A stretch of DNA of 64,000 nucleotides from CAJQGY01 sp905478015 (GCA_943788365.1 CALSPZ010000001.1:434001-498000); one strand, 5' to 3'; positions 1 through 9,183 are shown, counted from the first letter of the stretch. Translations and numbers: made by a program. The notes: generated by a model from the letters alone, not told the origin.

Positions 1-2
1 TA

Positions 3-827
3 CTAACTCACGGATGGCCAGGTAGCATTCAAGAATTTATAAAATTAATTAAATACCTTAAAGAGAATCATAATCAAAAATTTAATATTGTTTGTCCTTC
101 CCTTCCTGGCTTTGGTTTTTCATCAAAACCTAAAAAAAGAGGTACTGATTCCAAAGCTATTGCAATAATTCAAAATAATCTAATGCTTGAACTTGGTTAT
201 GAAAAATATATAGCTCAAGGAGGTGATTGGGGAGCAACAGTAAGCAAATGGATGGCTGATCTGTATCCTGATAATTGTATTGGTTTGCATTTAAATTTGG
301 TAATCGCCTATCCTCCAGATAGTGAACCAATGCGCGGTGTAACAGAGCAAGAGATTAAATTTTTAGATAACTTTGAGAAATATAAAAGTCAAGGTTATGG
401 GTATTATGAAATTCAAAAAACCAAACCTCAAACAATAGGTTATTTGCTTAATGACTCACCTGCAGGTCTCGCAGCATGGATAAGCGAAAAATTTTATGGT
501 TGGTTTGAAGATGGTAGCAAGGATATTGTTATTAGCATTGATGAGTTACTTTCTATTATATCCTTGTATTGGTTTACTGAATCTGGAGCCTCATCTGCTA
601 GACTGTATAAAGAAAATAATGGGCTTGGCTTCTCTTTCAATAAAGTAAGTCAGCCTACAGCAGGTGCAATATTTAAAAATGACATTATGATTCCACCTAG
701 AGTGTGGGCAGAAAATATCTACAATATTGTTCAATGGAATGTTTATGAAGGTGGGCATTTTGCGGCCTTAGAAAGACCGCAAGAATTAGCCAAAGATATA
801 ATTAAATTTAGTGATACTTTTGATTAA
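3..827 (+). CDS. Epoxide hydrolase, 5' truncated by window edge
   Basis: Alpha/beta-hydrolase of the epoxide hydrolase family (juvenile-hormone/microsomal type), which opens epoxides to diols. The frame is open from base 3, so the N-terminus lies outside the window; the first in-frame ATG at 183 is internal. Upstream of it the frame encodes LTHGWPGS, the HGWPGS oxyanion-hole motif of this family, and then PSLPGFGFSS. GGDWGA carries the nucleophilic Asp, and EGGHFAALERP near the C-terminus carries the catalytic His. The missing part would be the EHN N-terminal segment. It converges on the porin gene with a 5-bp gap. Substrate unknown; the family call is firm. Confidence 0.9.
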   Translation, partial: LTHGWPGSIQEFIKLIKYLKENHNQKFNIVCPSLPGFGFSSKPKKRGTDSKAIAIIQNNLMLELGYEKYIAQGGDWGATVSKWMADLYPDNCIGLHLNLVIAYPPDSEPMRGVTEQEIKFLDNFEKYKSQGYGYYEIQKTKPQTIGYLLNDSPAGLAAWISEKFYGWFEDGSKDIVISIDELLSIISLYWFTESGASSARLYKENNGLGFSFNKVSQPTAGAIFKNDIMIPPRVWAENIYNIVQWNVYEGGHFAALERPQELAKDIIKFSDTFD

Positions 828-832
828 CAAAC

Positions 833-1756
833 TTAAAATTTAATTTCAAATCCAACTGAGAGCATTGTTTTATTCTTTGATTTCTGATCTTTTTTAAGCT
901 TAGAGTATGCTGCAAAGATTTTAGAATTTTTACTAGTTTTTATAGCGTAACCTATTGTGTTTTGCTCACCTTTGATTACCTTCATGTCAGATTTTGCTGA
1001 CTGAATCATTAAAGTTCCTTTGCTGGTAAGTTTATGTTTAAAACTATAAACGTATCCGTTCTCACTATTTAAAGTATTAGTATTTTCTGAGTCTTGTACC
1101 AATATTCCAAAAGTAGATTTTTTAAGAGGATAAACTAATGCAAACCTTTTGCTTTCAAAGCCTTTTAAACCATTGTCTGTCGAAAATGACGAAGAAATAT
1201 CGCCTCTTTTATAATTAATTGAGTAAGATTGATATGATTCTGATGATGTCTTTATATTATTCAATGTGAATTTTAGACCCTTATAAATTTCTGGTGATTC
1301 ATAACCAACCATATCCTGCATTCTATTTTCACCAACAAGAATGTTTTTTATGTCTGCACCAGTATCATTAAACAAATCAACTTTGAGTTGAGCTTTTTTG
1401 AAGGCAGTGTCATGAGTACCAACAAATAATTTTCCAAATGAACCTGAGATACCAATAAACGTATTCCTTTGTTTGAAAACCTTATCGCCATCTGCTCTCC
1501 CATCGGCTGCATCAAATTCATTTTCAATTTGAACAATTAGATTAAGACCATCAGAAATTGCATATTTAGATTTATAACCAATTCTAGATGCATTATTTCT
1601 TGTATCGGTATTTTTATCAGAATTAATTTCTGTTTGCATTAAGCTTACATTGACTTTTCCATAAAACTCACCATTTGAAGCTAATGCTTGAAGTGGAAGA
1701 AAAATAGTTAAAGTAAGTAATGATAGACATATCCTAGTATTAATAATTTTTTTCAT
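833..1756 (-). CDS. Gram-negative outer-membrane porin
   Basis: Outer-membrane diffusion channel of 307 residues. It has a signal peptide (MKKIINTR, then a hydrophobic stretch ending in QALA, cleavage near residue 26), alternating beta-strand composition and a C-terminal Phe (VGFEIKF), the recognition signal for the Bam assembly machinery. The mature start GEFYGKVNVSL is typical of the general porin family. A Pho-box-like direct repeat lies upstream in the proper orientation with a plausible -10 about 9 bp after it (see 1873-1890). I therefore infer phosphate-starvation control, as for PhoE/OprP, though ion selectivity cannot be read from sequence. Divergent from the phytase gene. Confidence 0.85.
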   Translation of the reverse strand: MKKIINTRICLSLLTLTIFLPLQALASNGEFYGKVNVSLMQTEINSDKNTDTRNNASRIGYKSKYAISDGLNLIVQIENEFDAADGRADGDKVFKQRNTFIGISGSFGKLFVGTHDTAFKKAQLKVDLFNDTGADIKNILVGENRMQDMVGYESPEIYKGLKFTLNNIKTSSESYQSYSINYKRGDISSSFSTDNGLKGFESKRFALVYPLKKSTFGILVQDSENTNTLNSENGYVYSFKHKLTSKGTLMIQSAKSDMKVIKGEQNTIGYAIKTSKNSKIFAAYSKLKKDQKSKNKTMLSVGFEIKF

Positions 1757-1872
1757 TTGGGTTACCCATTAAGTTAATTTGATGCTATTTAAGCACAATT
1801 AATATAGGTATTATTAATGCATGGCCTGTATTTGCATAAAAATAACAATGAGGACACAGTATCAACGATATA

Positions 1873-1890
1873 GTCACATTCTCGTAACAT
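1873..1890 (-). promoter_or_regulatory. Pho-box-like direct repeat upstream of porin
   Basis: On the minus strand two 7-bp half-sites, ATGTTAC and ATGTGAC, are separated by 4 bp (11-bp period), the geometry of a PhoB box (CTGTCAT-N4-CTGTCAT). About 9 bp downstream toward the porin is GATACT, a possible -10, which is the usual spacing for PhoB-activated promoters. The same half-sites recur at 25893-25910. Confidence 0.55.
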
Positions 1891-1969
1891 TTTTTAAGAA
1901 AATTGTTTAATCAATTGGTCTTAGAAGGTGATTGTGATTAAATAAAATAAATATAACTTATAAAAAATT

Positions 1970-3025
1970 ATGATTAAAATTTATTTATTTTTACTCTTTA
2001 TTCTTCAAGTAAATATTCACTCTTATGATATTCATGCAGTGGTTGAAACGCCCCAAATGCCTTTAAGTGGCGATGCTGATGATCCAGCTATTTGGATTAA
2101 CAAGCTTAACAAATCAAATTCACTTGTATTTGGAACAGATAAATACAACGGTATTTATAGCTATGATCTTACTGGGAAAATAATAAACTACTCAAAAGCA
2201 GGTAATGTAAATAACATTGATATAAGAAAAACTAATGTCGATGGCAGTATATATAGTCTTTTATATGGCTCAAATAGATCAGATAGCTCTTTAAGTCTAT
2301 GGATTTTAGATGATGCTAAAGTAGATAAAGATCTTAAAAAAGGAAATTTTATGCTTCCTACAAAACCAGATCATATAGCTAAAACAAATATGATTGTTTA
2401 TGGTGTTTGCGCTGGATCTCACCCAGATTTTGGCAATATTGCTTTTATAACTGAAGACAAGGGCTCAAAAGTTCAAATGTGGGCGTTTAATTTTTTAGAA
2501 AATAATTTTACTTTACTTAAAGAGTTTAATAACAGTGATGCTACTCAATCAGAAGGTTGTGTATATGATGATGAAAATTCAACTCTTTTCATATCAGAAG
2601 AACAAGATAGAGGAATTTTGAGGGCATATAAAATTAATAAAGAGCTTGAGTTCAATAATCCAACGATTGTTGATACCAGGCAAGGCAATATAGTTGGAGA
2701 CCCTGAAGGTATTACGATACTAAAGATATCAGATAAAGATGGTTATGTTATTTTATCGTCTCAAGGTAATAGTAAATTTAACGTTTATAAAAGAACAAAC
2801 CCATATAATTTCATTAAAAGCTTTTCCATTAAGGGCTCTGGTCTTATTGATGAAGTAGATGATACTGATGGATTGGATATAACTAACATTAATCTAGGCG
2901 CTGATTTTCCAGAGGGTGTTCTGGTTGTTCAAGATGGAAGAAATAAAGATACTTTATTGAATAATACTCAAAATTTTAAATATATATCAACAAAAGACGT
3001 TTTAAAGAAAATTAATTTAAAGTAA
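1970..3025 (+). CDS. Secreted beta-propeller phytase (3-phytase-like)
   Basis: 351 residues resembling beta-propeller phytases, which release phosphate from myo-inositol hexakisphosphate and need Ca2+. It has an N-terminal signal peptide (MIKIYLFLLFILQVNIHS), followed by the family hallmark DADDPAIWIN, then GTDKYNGIYSYDL, NNIDIR, SEGCVYDDE, GDPEGI and DTDGLDI blocks, all Asp/Glu-rich as expected of the propeller metal sites. It is slightly short of Bacillus phytases (about 380) but looks complete. It is divergent from the putative Pho-regulated porin and may feed it and PitA with phosphate. The signal peptide makes it a Sec substrate and a possible cargo of the T2SS encoded nearby; that last point is inference. 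Confidence 0.87.
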   Translation: MIKIYLFLLFILQVNIHSYDIHAVVETPQMPLSGDADDPAIWINKLNKSNSLVFGTDKYNGIYSYDLTGKIINYSKAGNVNNIDIRKTNVDGSIYSLLYGSNRSDSSLSLWILDDAKVDKDLKKGNFMLPTKPDHIAKTNMIVYGVCAGSHPDFGNIAFITEDKGSKVQMWAFNFLENNFTLLKEFNNSDATQSEGCVYDDENSTLFISEEQDRGILRAYKINKELEFNNPTIVDTRQGNIVGDPEGITILKISDKDGYVILSSQGNSKFNVYKRTNPYNFIKSFSIKGSGLIDEVDDTDGLDITNINLGADFPEGVLVVQDGRNKDTLLNNTQNFKYISTKDVLKKINLK

Positions 3026-3059
3026 GATCATAATTAAACATATGTCGTAAAATTATTAA

Positions 3060-3656
3060 ATGTATTTAAAACCAAAGCAGATGCGAAGCAAAAAAAGAAT
3101 AGAAATTATTCTTAATACTGCTGAAGAGATTATTTTATCTGAAGGTATTAAATCAGTAACAATTGCTAATATCTCTGAGCTATCTGGCCTTAAACGAACA
3201 TCAACATATAAATTTTTTCCAACACCTGAAGATATTAAACTTGCATTAATCAATAGATATATAAATGACTGCGCAATTTACTTTAAAAATGAGTCAAGTA
3301 ATATTCAAACAGAAAATCTTTCGGTTGTTATTCTAAGGTGTGTAGAAATTCTATTTAACTTTTTTAATGTTAATAAAGCCTCACATGAATTGATTCTTAA
3401 AAGCTCTATAACATTGTCAATTGATTCAGAATTATTGAGTGAACTGTCGACACCTATACAAAACTACATAGAGTCAAATATTACTCTTCCAGGAATGCAT
3501 AATAAAGATGGCATATACAGGGTTCTTACTCAAATAATTCTTGCTATTTTTTCATTAAATGCAAAAGAAAGCAGTCATCTTAATGAGACAGGAAAGATAG
3601 AGGCTCATAGGGCTGGCATTGCTTATATGCAAAACTGGGTAGAGCAAAACTCTTAA
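3060..3656 (+). CDS. TetR-family transcriptional regulator
   Basis: 198 residues with an N-terminal helix-turn-helix (residues about 10-55; ILNTAEEIILSEGIKSVTI, then ISELSGLKRTSTYKFF), the TetR DNA-binding fold with the T-YKFFP variant of the usual YYHF recognition helix. The C-terminal domain is unassigned. Start uncertain: ATG at 3060 has no clear ribosome-binding site, and ATG at 3081 is an alternative that still precedes the HTH. It lies 34 bp after the phytase and converges on the aquaporin with a 3-bp gap. Target and ligand unknown; control of a neighbour is possible. Confidence 0.82.
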   Translation: MYLKPKQMRSKKRIEIILNTAEEIILSEGIKSVTIANISELSGLKRTSTYKFFPTPEDIKLALINRYINDCAIYFKNESSNIQTENLSVVILRCVEILFNFFNVNKASHELILKSSITLSIDSELLSELSTPIQNYIESNITLPGMHNKDGIYRVLTQIILAIFSLNAKESSHLNETGKIEAHRAGIAYMQNWVEQNS

Positions 3657-3659
3657 GCT

Positions 3660-4319
3660 TTATTTGTTATTGATAAACCTCATAAATAACATTGCAGATA
3701 TTGCTCCAATTAATTGAAATAAGATGAATGGCGCAACAAATTCAATTGAAATACCTGTAAAAGTATCAGTAAACATTCTGCTTAATGTAACAGCAGGATT
3801 TGCAAAAGACGTTGATGAAGTAAACCAATATCCAGCGGTTATATATAGACCCACCGCAGGAGCTATTGCAAGCTTGTTAAATTCTCTTACACCTAAAATC
3901 GTAATGAGCAAACCAAAAGTAGCAATAAATTCACCTAAATAAATTCCAAAACCTCCCCTATCCTTTTGTGAAAAGCTCAAAGCATCCAATCCAAACATAA
4001 GATTTGCTATAACAACACCAATGAAACCACCTAAAAATTGAAAAGATATATAACAAGAAAGCTCACTAAAATTTAATTCTTTTTTAAAAAACATAATCAT
4101 GCTTACAGCAGGATTAAAATGAGCACCTGATACATTGATAAATATCCAGATTAATGCTGTTAAGCCAGCTCCTGTTGCCAGAGTATTTGCAATTAATATA
4201 TTTAAATTGTCTGAGGATAAATTTTCAGCCATGATGCCAGAACCAACGACAATCATAACTAAAAAACAGGTGCCAATAAGTTCTGCGAACGCTTTTCTTA
4301 TTAACACCTGTTTTATCAA
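3660..4319 (-). CDS. Aquaporin (MIP family) channel
   Basis: 219-residue inner-membrane channel of the major intrinsic protein family with six predicted membrane segments and two half-helix motifs: HFNPAVS (NPA at residues 69-71) and FANPAVTLSR (NPA at 174-176). The Arg after the second NPA corresponds to the conserved selectivity-filter Arg. Its length and NPAVTLSR context resemble the short bacterial aquaporins often linked to arsenic or small-solute efflux more than GlpF. Upstream is pitA in the same direction with a 21-bp gap, so the two may be co-transcribed. If so, an arsenate/phosphate link is a reasonable guess, but no ars gene is in view. Confidence 0.88.
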   Translation of the reverse strand: MIKQVLIRKAFAELIGTCFLVMIVVGSGIMAENLSSDNLNILIANTLATGAGLTALIWIFINVSGAHFNPAVSMIMFFKKELNFSELSCYISFQFLGGFIGVVIANLMFGLDALSFSQKDRGGFGIYLGEFIATFGLLITILGVREFNKLAIAPAVGLYITAGYWFTSSTSFANPAVTLSRMFTDTFTGISIEFVAPFILFQLIGAISAMLFMRFINNK

Positions 4320-4340
4320 TCTAAAAGTAATTTACTTAAA

Positions 4341-5588
4341 TTAAACACCTGTCATAAACCTCAGCAATACATAGAACAGAACAGTTATAGTAGCGCCTGC
4401 AGGTATGGTTACAACCCAAGATAATACAATTCTTCCAATAGAGCTTAGATCAAGATGGGATACCCCTTTAGCAAGACCAACGCCTATAACTGCTCCTACA
4501 AGTGTATGAGTTGTTGATATTGGAAATCCTAGGTATGTTGCTGCCACAACTGTTGTAGCCGCTGCCATTTCAGCTGAAAAACCTAAGCTTGGTGTCAAGG
4601 TTGTTATTTTACTTCCAACTGTTTTAATAACTCTTCCACCAAGCATTGCTAAACCAAAAACTATACCTACACCACCGATCATTAATACCCAAGGGTTGAC
4701 AGCAGATTTAGCTCCAATTGCTCCTTCTGTTGTTACGCTTATGATTGCTGACATTGGTCCAATGGCATTAGCTACATCATTAGAGCCGTGAGCAAAGGCC
4801 ATTGCAGATGCAGTGACGATCATTAAAATAGCGAAGGCTGATTCAACTCCATATTCTCTAATTTTTTCTTTATTAATATTTAACAAAATAGAGGTAACAA
4901 TCGCAACAATAAGGCCAAAACCTATTGTTACCATAACAACCTCATTATCAGTTAAGGGTAACCCAACATGTTTTAATCCTTTTCTTGCTGTAACTAATCC
5001 AATAACAACTGCAACGAAGAAACTATAAATTGGTATTAAAGAAACTGCTGCCTGTGATGGGTCTCTTCTATCTAAGATAAATTTCTTAGCACTAAGAAAT
5101 AGAAAGAAAGCCATAGTTCCTGATACTGCAGGTGATACTACCCAGCTAGCTGCAATAGTTCCAACTTTTCCCCATGAAACTGCTTCGAAACCCATGGATA
5201 TGATTACAAAGCCAACTATGGATCCAACTATAGAATGAGTAGTAGAGACAGGCCATCCTTTTGAGCTGGCTATTAGAAGCCAGGTACCAGCAGCCATTAA
5301 TGCAGAAAGCATTCCTATAACAAATATATTCTCTTTTCCTACATAGAGATCTGGATCAACAATTCCCTTTCGAATCGTAGAGGTAACTTCGCCACCTGCA
5401 AGATAAGCACCCATAAATTCAAAGATTGCAGCAATAAATATAGCCTGCTTAAAAGTTATTGCCTTGCTGCCTACTGATGTCCCCATAGCATTAGCAACAT
5501 CATTTGCACCAATACCAAACGCCATAAAAAAACCAGCAAATGCTGCTATAAGTAAAATCAAAGTTGGGTCTAAAAACATATTTTCCAT
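4341..5588 (-). CDS. pitA: PiT-family inorganic phosphate transporter
   Basis: 415-residue inner-membrane symporter of the PiT family, taking up phosphate as a metal-phosphate complex with H+ or Na+. Both inverted-repeat signatures are present: GANDVANAMGTSVGSKA near residues 27-43 and HGSNDVANAIGP in the second half. About ten hydrophobic segments are visible, and the length suits bacterial PiT proteins with a reduced central loop. It starts with ATG at 5588 and probably heads a two-gene unit with the aquaporin. An ATGTGA/TGTTAC direct repeat lies 43 bp upstream, oriented away from the gene (5631-5648), an arrangement better suited to repression than activation. Confidence 0.93.
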   Translation of the reverse strand: MENMFLDPTLILLIAAFAGFFMAFGIGANDVANAMGTSVGSKAITFKQAIFIAAIFEFMGAYLAGGEVTSTIRKGIVDPDLYVGKENIFVIGMLSALMAAGTWLLIASSKGWPVSTTHSIVGSIVGFVIISMGFEAVSWGKVGTIAASWVVSPAVSGTMAFFLFLSAKKFILDRRDPSQAAVSLIPIYSFFVAVVIGLVTARKGLKHVGLPLTDNEVVMVTIGFGLIVAIVTSILLNINKEKIREYGVESAFAILMIVTASAMAFAHGSNDVANAIGPMSAIISVTTEGAIGAKSAVNPWVLMIGGVGIVFGLAMLGGRVIKTVGSKITTLTPSLGFSAEMAAATTVVAATYLGFPISTTHTLVGAVIGVGLAKGVSHLDLSSIGRIVLSWVVTIPAGATITVLFYVLLRFMTGV

Positions 5589-5630
5589 AATATTTATAAA
5601 AATTAATTAACTATTCATTAAAACTGTGAG

Positions 5631-5648
5631 TTGTTACGTTTATGTGAA
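5631..5648 (+). promoter_or_regulatory. Pho-box-like direct repeat upstream of pitA
   Basis: Half-sites TTGTTAC and ATGTGAA are spaced by 4 bp (11-bp period), nearly the same as the sites at 1873-1890 and 25893-25910. The repeat is read on the + strand, opposite to pitA, and overlaps a possible -35 (TTCACA on the minus strand). PhoB represses low-affinity Pit transporters in some bacteria, so a repressor role is plausible. Confidence 0.4.
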
Positions 5649-5698
5649 GATATAAATACTTTTGAGTGAATTATTTGAAATGAAATATGATCTATTAT

Positions 5699-6139
5699 TT
5701 AAAGAGAAACGGAGAAGTAAATAGAATCAGGACCTTGGTTAATTGATAGATTAAGAGGTTGTTTATCAAGCAACTGAGAGATCTGTGATATGACCTCTAT
5801 TCCAGACTTGATATCAATTGAGTAGAATGAAACTTCTATCAACTCATTGCTCAGAATTACATCAAGCTTACTGTTAAGAGGTGAAATATTAGAAATAAGA
5901 TAATTTTTTATTTCATCAGGATTATTCAGCTGTGTATTCTTCTTTTTAACTGCAAGGTCAACCCTATCTTTTACGTAGCTATAGTCTGACTTTGCTTTAT
6001 TTAGGTTAAATACAGATTGATTATAAGATGTTAAAAAGGACTTAGCCCAAATAAAAATAATACATAAAATTATTAATAAAAATACTAAAACTATTAGGGA
6101 TCTTTCTCTCTTATTTAGATTATTAAATATATTACGCAT
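5699..6139 (-). CDS. gspM: Type II secretion inner-membrane protein GspM
   Basis: 146-residue bitopic inner-membrane protein of the T2SS assembly platform, which partners GspL. It has a short cytoplasmic N-terminus, one membrane helix at about residues 16-34 (SLIVLVFLLIILCIIFIWA) and a periplasmic coiled-coil-like region followed by a small ferredoxin-like domain. Sequence identity in this family is low; the call rests on topology, size and its place as the last gene of the gsp operon. Its start overlaps the end of gspL by 8 bp. No gspN follows. Confidence 0.82.
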   Translation of the reverse strand: MRNIFNNLNKRERSLIVLVFLLIILCIIFIWAKSFLTSYNQSVFNLNKAKSDYSYVKDRVDLAVKKKNTQLNNPDEIKNYLISNISPLNSKLDVILSNELIEVSFYSIDIKSGIEVISQISQLLDKQPLNLSINQGPDSIYFSVSL

Positions 6140-7268
6140 TAGGAAACTTTATCGTTATTGAGCCTGAAATAGAGCCATTCACTTCAGAAGTATTTTGATC
6201 GATAATCTCAATTCCAAAACTTTCGCCCATATTCGATATTAAAGACATTTGCATAGAAGGCATTGAAACTATAGATATATTAGCAGTAGAGGTTACAAAA
6301 TTAATTTGTATATCCGAAACAAATTTACCTCCAAGTCTATAAATAAAATCTATATTTGGTATTTCTATCTCTTTATTACTCTCAATACTTTTACCAAGCA
6401 ATGCGTCTATTTGAGATCTTGGCTCTACAACCCTTGTAATTTTAGTAGACAATGATTTAAAAATTGAAGATGTAGCATCCTTATAAAGAAAGGTATTTGA
6501 TTGAATATTTTTTATTATCAATGCTGGGGAAATAAATAGAATTACTAAGCAAGTTGACAACAGAACAAGCTGTGATTTGGTGAAACTTGATTTTACGATG
6601 ATGCTTGAAAGTGAATATTTAAATTGGAATAAATTTAAATAATTTTTATGATTTATTATAAAATCTTTGTGAAATGCTGATATATCTTTTGTTTCAATAT
6701 TACCAAAAATATTATCACTAGAAGCTTTTAATGAGAAAATATCTGGATCAAAGCTATTATTATTCTCTTTTAAAAGAGATAAGTACTCATTAGCATAGAT
6801 TTTATCAATTGAAGTTCCGGTTCCATCCGGATGAGAAACTATAATATGACTTTCACCTACAGTCACAGAGTCATTAGTTCCATGAAATAGTAGATGCTCT
6901 GGGTACATAAAAACATTAGATCTAATATGACTTAATTCTTTATTAAGGTTTTCTAGTAAAATCTTATTAATTACAAATCCATTTGTTGCTGATGTTTTTA
7001 CAGATATATCGGAGACGTCTTCCACAATGCTATCTTCTACTCCAGATACAAACGTTGCCTCAGGATTATTTTCGTTATCTCCATCAATAGAGTATGAAGA
7101 AACATCTGATGATGAGAGTAGAAATATGAACTGTGACTGATCAGTAACAAATGCTGCTAAGTCTTTAAAGTTGAGTGACTCTGTAAGCAAAAGGCTATTA
7201 TTTTCATACTTATAAACAACAATATCTTCTAGAGATGTCGTTAGTGAATGTGCTAGGTAAGTAATCAT
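6132..7268 (-). CDS. gspL: Type II secretion protein GspL
   Basis: 378-residue T2SS platform protein linking the cytoplasmic ATPase GspE to the inner membrane. The N-terminal about 230 residues form the cytoplasmic actin-like domain. A membrane helix (LVLLSTCLVILFISPALII) lies near residues 235-253, followed by a periplasmic ferredoxin-like domain. It starts with ATG at 7268, sharing one base with the gspK stop, and overlaps gspM by 8 bp, indicating translational coupling. The family diverges strongly, so gene order contributes to the call. Confidence 0.85.
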   Translation of the reverse strand: MITYLAHSLTTSLEDIVVYKYENNSLLLTESLNFKDLAAFVTDQSQFIFLLSSSDVSSYSIDGDNENNPEATFVSGVEDSIVEDVSDISVKTSATNGFVINKILLENLNKELSHIRSNVFMYPEHLLFHGTNDSVTVGESHIIVSHPDGTGTSIDKIYANEYLSLLKENNNSFDPDIFSLKASSDNIFGNIETKDISAFHKDFIINHKNYLNLFQFKYSLSSIIVKSSFTKSQLVLLSTCLVILFISPALIIKNIQSNTFLYKDATSSIFKSLSTKITRVVEPRSQIDALLGKSIESNKEIEIPNIDFIYRLGGKFVSDIQINFVTSTANISIVSMPSMQMSLISNMGESFGIEIIDQNTSEVNGSISGSITIKFPNA

Positions 7269-8230
7269 TAAATACCATTATAGTTTCTTGATAAAATATA
7301 GCCATTATTATTATTTTTAAAATAAATAATACTAGAAGAGCTTGCTTCAAAATCCTCTACTTTTGATCTAGTTTTTAAGTGGAATATATTTGATGAAAAA
7401 GCAATATTTCCATAAAGTTCTCCAAATGTTATATCTTGATAGCTCATATAGAGCTCATTTAAGTCTTTGAAACCTGATTCTGGATAATTAGAAAGAATAT
7501 AATCAGCATCATCCTCAGAGAGCTCTTTGAATAAACTGCTAAATAATAATCCATCTGTTTTAGTAAGAGTATTTATATTTATTGCAAAGTTATTTATAGG
7601 ATAAGCACAAAGAAAATTTGATAAATGAGGCCAATTTTCACCCCTAAAGGAAGGGATATTTTTTAATTCATTTAATGTATAGAACATCCTATTGTCAGCG
7701 TACTGTTGATTTGAGTTGGATGGACCGGTATAAAAATAGTCCTCCAGTCCAAAATTTCTTGGCCTTCGATCGGCATCAATCCAATCAATGATCTGATCTA
7801 TCATTTGATTGGTATCAATATCATCAACATCTTTAAGATACATGATTTTCTTAAATGACTTGATTTGGTTAGAGTTGGGAGTGAATATCCCATCATTTTT
7901 TGTTACGAGTGAGTTCACATTGAAACATGTTGAGGCATCAAATATTTCTGAAAATATGTAACCGCTTTCATCTTCAAGAAATATGTTGTTTACAAACATA
8001 GAGTTATTGTTTGAAATTATTGGGTTAAACCTAATTTCTTGCATAATTTTTTTCTTACCAAGAAACTCCATTCCTCTAAATAGGTTTAAAGAGTTTGATT
8101 GAAACTCAAGATAAGATGCACGCTTTAAAGATATAAAGTAGTTATTTCCAATCAATACTGCTATTGATGATAGCAAAAGAACTATCAGCAATACTGACAT
8201 TAATACAACTCCTTTAGCCTTGGTATTCAT
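7268..8230 (-). CDS. gspK: Minor pseudopilin GspK
   Basis: 320-residue minor pseudopilin, the large one that caps the T2SS pseudopilus tip with GspI and GspJ. After a short basic leader the prepilin peptidase site is KG|VVLMSVLLIVLLLSS. As in other GspK proteins, the +5 Glu of the class is absent. The long C-terminal domain includes the helix-rich insertion (DVDDIDTNQMIDQIIDWIDAD) typical of GspK. It overlaps gspJ by 17 bp. The cleaving enzyme is likely GspO at 22843. Confidence 0.92.
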   Translation of the reverse strand: MNTKAKGVVLMSVLLIVLLLSSIAVLIGNNYFISLKRASYLEFQSNSLNLFRGMEFLGKKKIMQEIRFNPIISNNNSMFVNNIFLEDESGYIFSEIFDASTCFNVNSLVTKNDGIFTPNSNQIKSFKKIMYLKDVDDIDTNQMIDQIIDWIDADRRPRNFGLEDYFYTGPSNSNQQYADNRMFYTLNELKNIPSFRGENWPHLSNFLCAYPINNFAININTLTKTDGLLFSSLFKELSEDDADYILSNYPESGFKDLNELYMSYQDITFGELYGNIAFSSNIFHLKTRSKVEDFEASSSSIIYFKNNNNGYILSRNYNGI

Positions 8231-8807
8231 AGTCTATATTTGGATCAATAAGCCAGAAATAATCGCCACCTTCAGTAGAGAAATCTATTCTTATTAGTGA
8301 TGGAATTTTATTTGAAGTTGCTTTACCTATAGGCCATCGTGGATGCCAGATTTTTTCATACATAAAAGCAAACTCTAGATCTGTGATATTTTTAATTAAT
8401 TCCGATGAAGTGAAATCATCTTGATTGTAAGGACTTGATGAGAAATATTGCTTTCGTAATAATGCATCATTTTCTATCGTGTATTCAACCCTATTAATAT
8501 TAGAAGTTGTTAGTGACAAATTTTTAATAAATGTATTAAAGATTATAGTATTTGAAGTTTGATCATAAAAAAATGTTCCTGGTAAAGGGTCCCCATAAAA
8601 GTTTCTAGAGGGAACATTTATAATTTGTCTAAGATCACGCCGCACTATACTTGAGGACAGACTTAACTCTTTAACGGCATTGAGTTTTTTTGATGATAGC
8701 TCTTCAGCCTCAATCGCTGAGGTTAGTATTTGTGAACATATAACACCAATTAGACTAAGTATTACCAAGGAAACTAAAATCTCGATAAGTGTAAAGCCCT
8801 TATTCAT
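8214..8807 (-). CDS. gspJ: Minor pseudopilin GspJ
   Basis: 197-residue minor pseudopilin of the tip complex. The leader MNKG is followed by the methylation/cleavage motif FTLIEILVSLVILSLIG with +5 Glu. The C-terminal beta-rich domain contains a YTIEND...LLRKQYF stretch and ends in the Asp-rich segment seen in GspJ. It overlaps gspI by 8 bp and gspK by 17 bp, consistent with one polycistronic message. Confidence 0.93.
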   Translation of the reverse strand: MNKGFTLIEILVSLVILSLIGVICSQILTSAIEAEELSSKKLNAVKELSLSSSIVRRDLRQIINVPSRNFYGDPLPGTFFYDQTSNTIIFNTFIKNLSLTTSNINRVEYTIENDALLRKQYFSSSPYNQDDFTSSELIKNITDLEFAFMYEKIWHPRWPIGKATSNKIPSLIRIDFSTEGGDYFWLIDPNIDYEYQG

Positions 8808-9183
8808 TAATTAAATAACCTTTTGTTGAATATATGGCTTTGTTAGCTCCCTCTCTTCTTACTATAATCTCGTATTCAAGAAACTCATTAGAAGAATTCT
8901 TCTCTATTACCTCTTCCCACTGCCAGACTTTGTTTCCCATTTTCATTATTCCATTTCTTCTGACTGCATTTCTGGGCTTCTGCAAAGTATTTATCATAGC
9001 AACTCTATTATTAGATACTTCTTTTGCTAAATATCTATCCTCAACATACATAATAGAAGCTGTGTTAGAAACAATAACTTGGTATATTGATAAAATAGAT
9101 ACACTCAAAACAACCAAGGATACAACAACCTCAATCAAGCTAAACCCTCTAGTAGTCTGCTTTTTCAATTTTAGTATTACCAT
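8800..9183 (-). CDS. gspI: Minor pseudopilin GspI
   Basis: 127-residue minor pseudopilin. The prepilin motif is RG|FSLIEVVVSLVVLSVS with +5 Glu, preceded by a 12-residue leader; a TTG at 9168 would give a shorter leader (LKKQTTRG) and cannot be excluded. The C-terminal domain contains WQWEEVIEK, typical of the family. The ATG start at 9183 lies 35 bp inside the end of gspH, a longer overlap than elsewhere in the operon, which slightly favours the shorter start. Confidence 0.92.
   Translation of the reverse strand: MVILKLKKQTTRGFSLIEVVVSLVVLSVSILSIYQVIVSNTASIMYVEDRYLAKEVSNNRVAMINTLQKPRNAVRRNGIMKMGNKVWQWEEVIEKNSSNEFLEYEIIVRREGANKAIYSTKGYLINE

Noticed and set aside
183..827. ATG at 183 as the start of the epoxide hydrolase
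   Set aside because: The frame is open upstream to the window edge and encodes the conserved HGWPGS and PGFGFS motifs, so the true start is outside.
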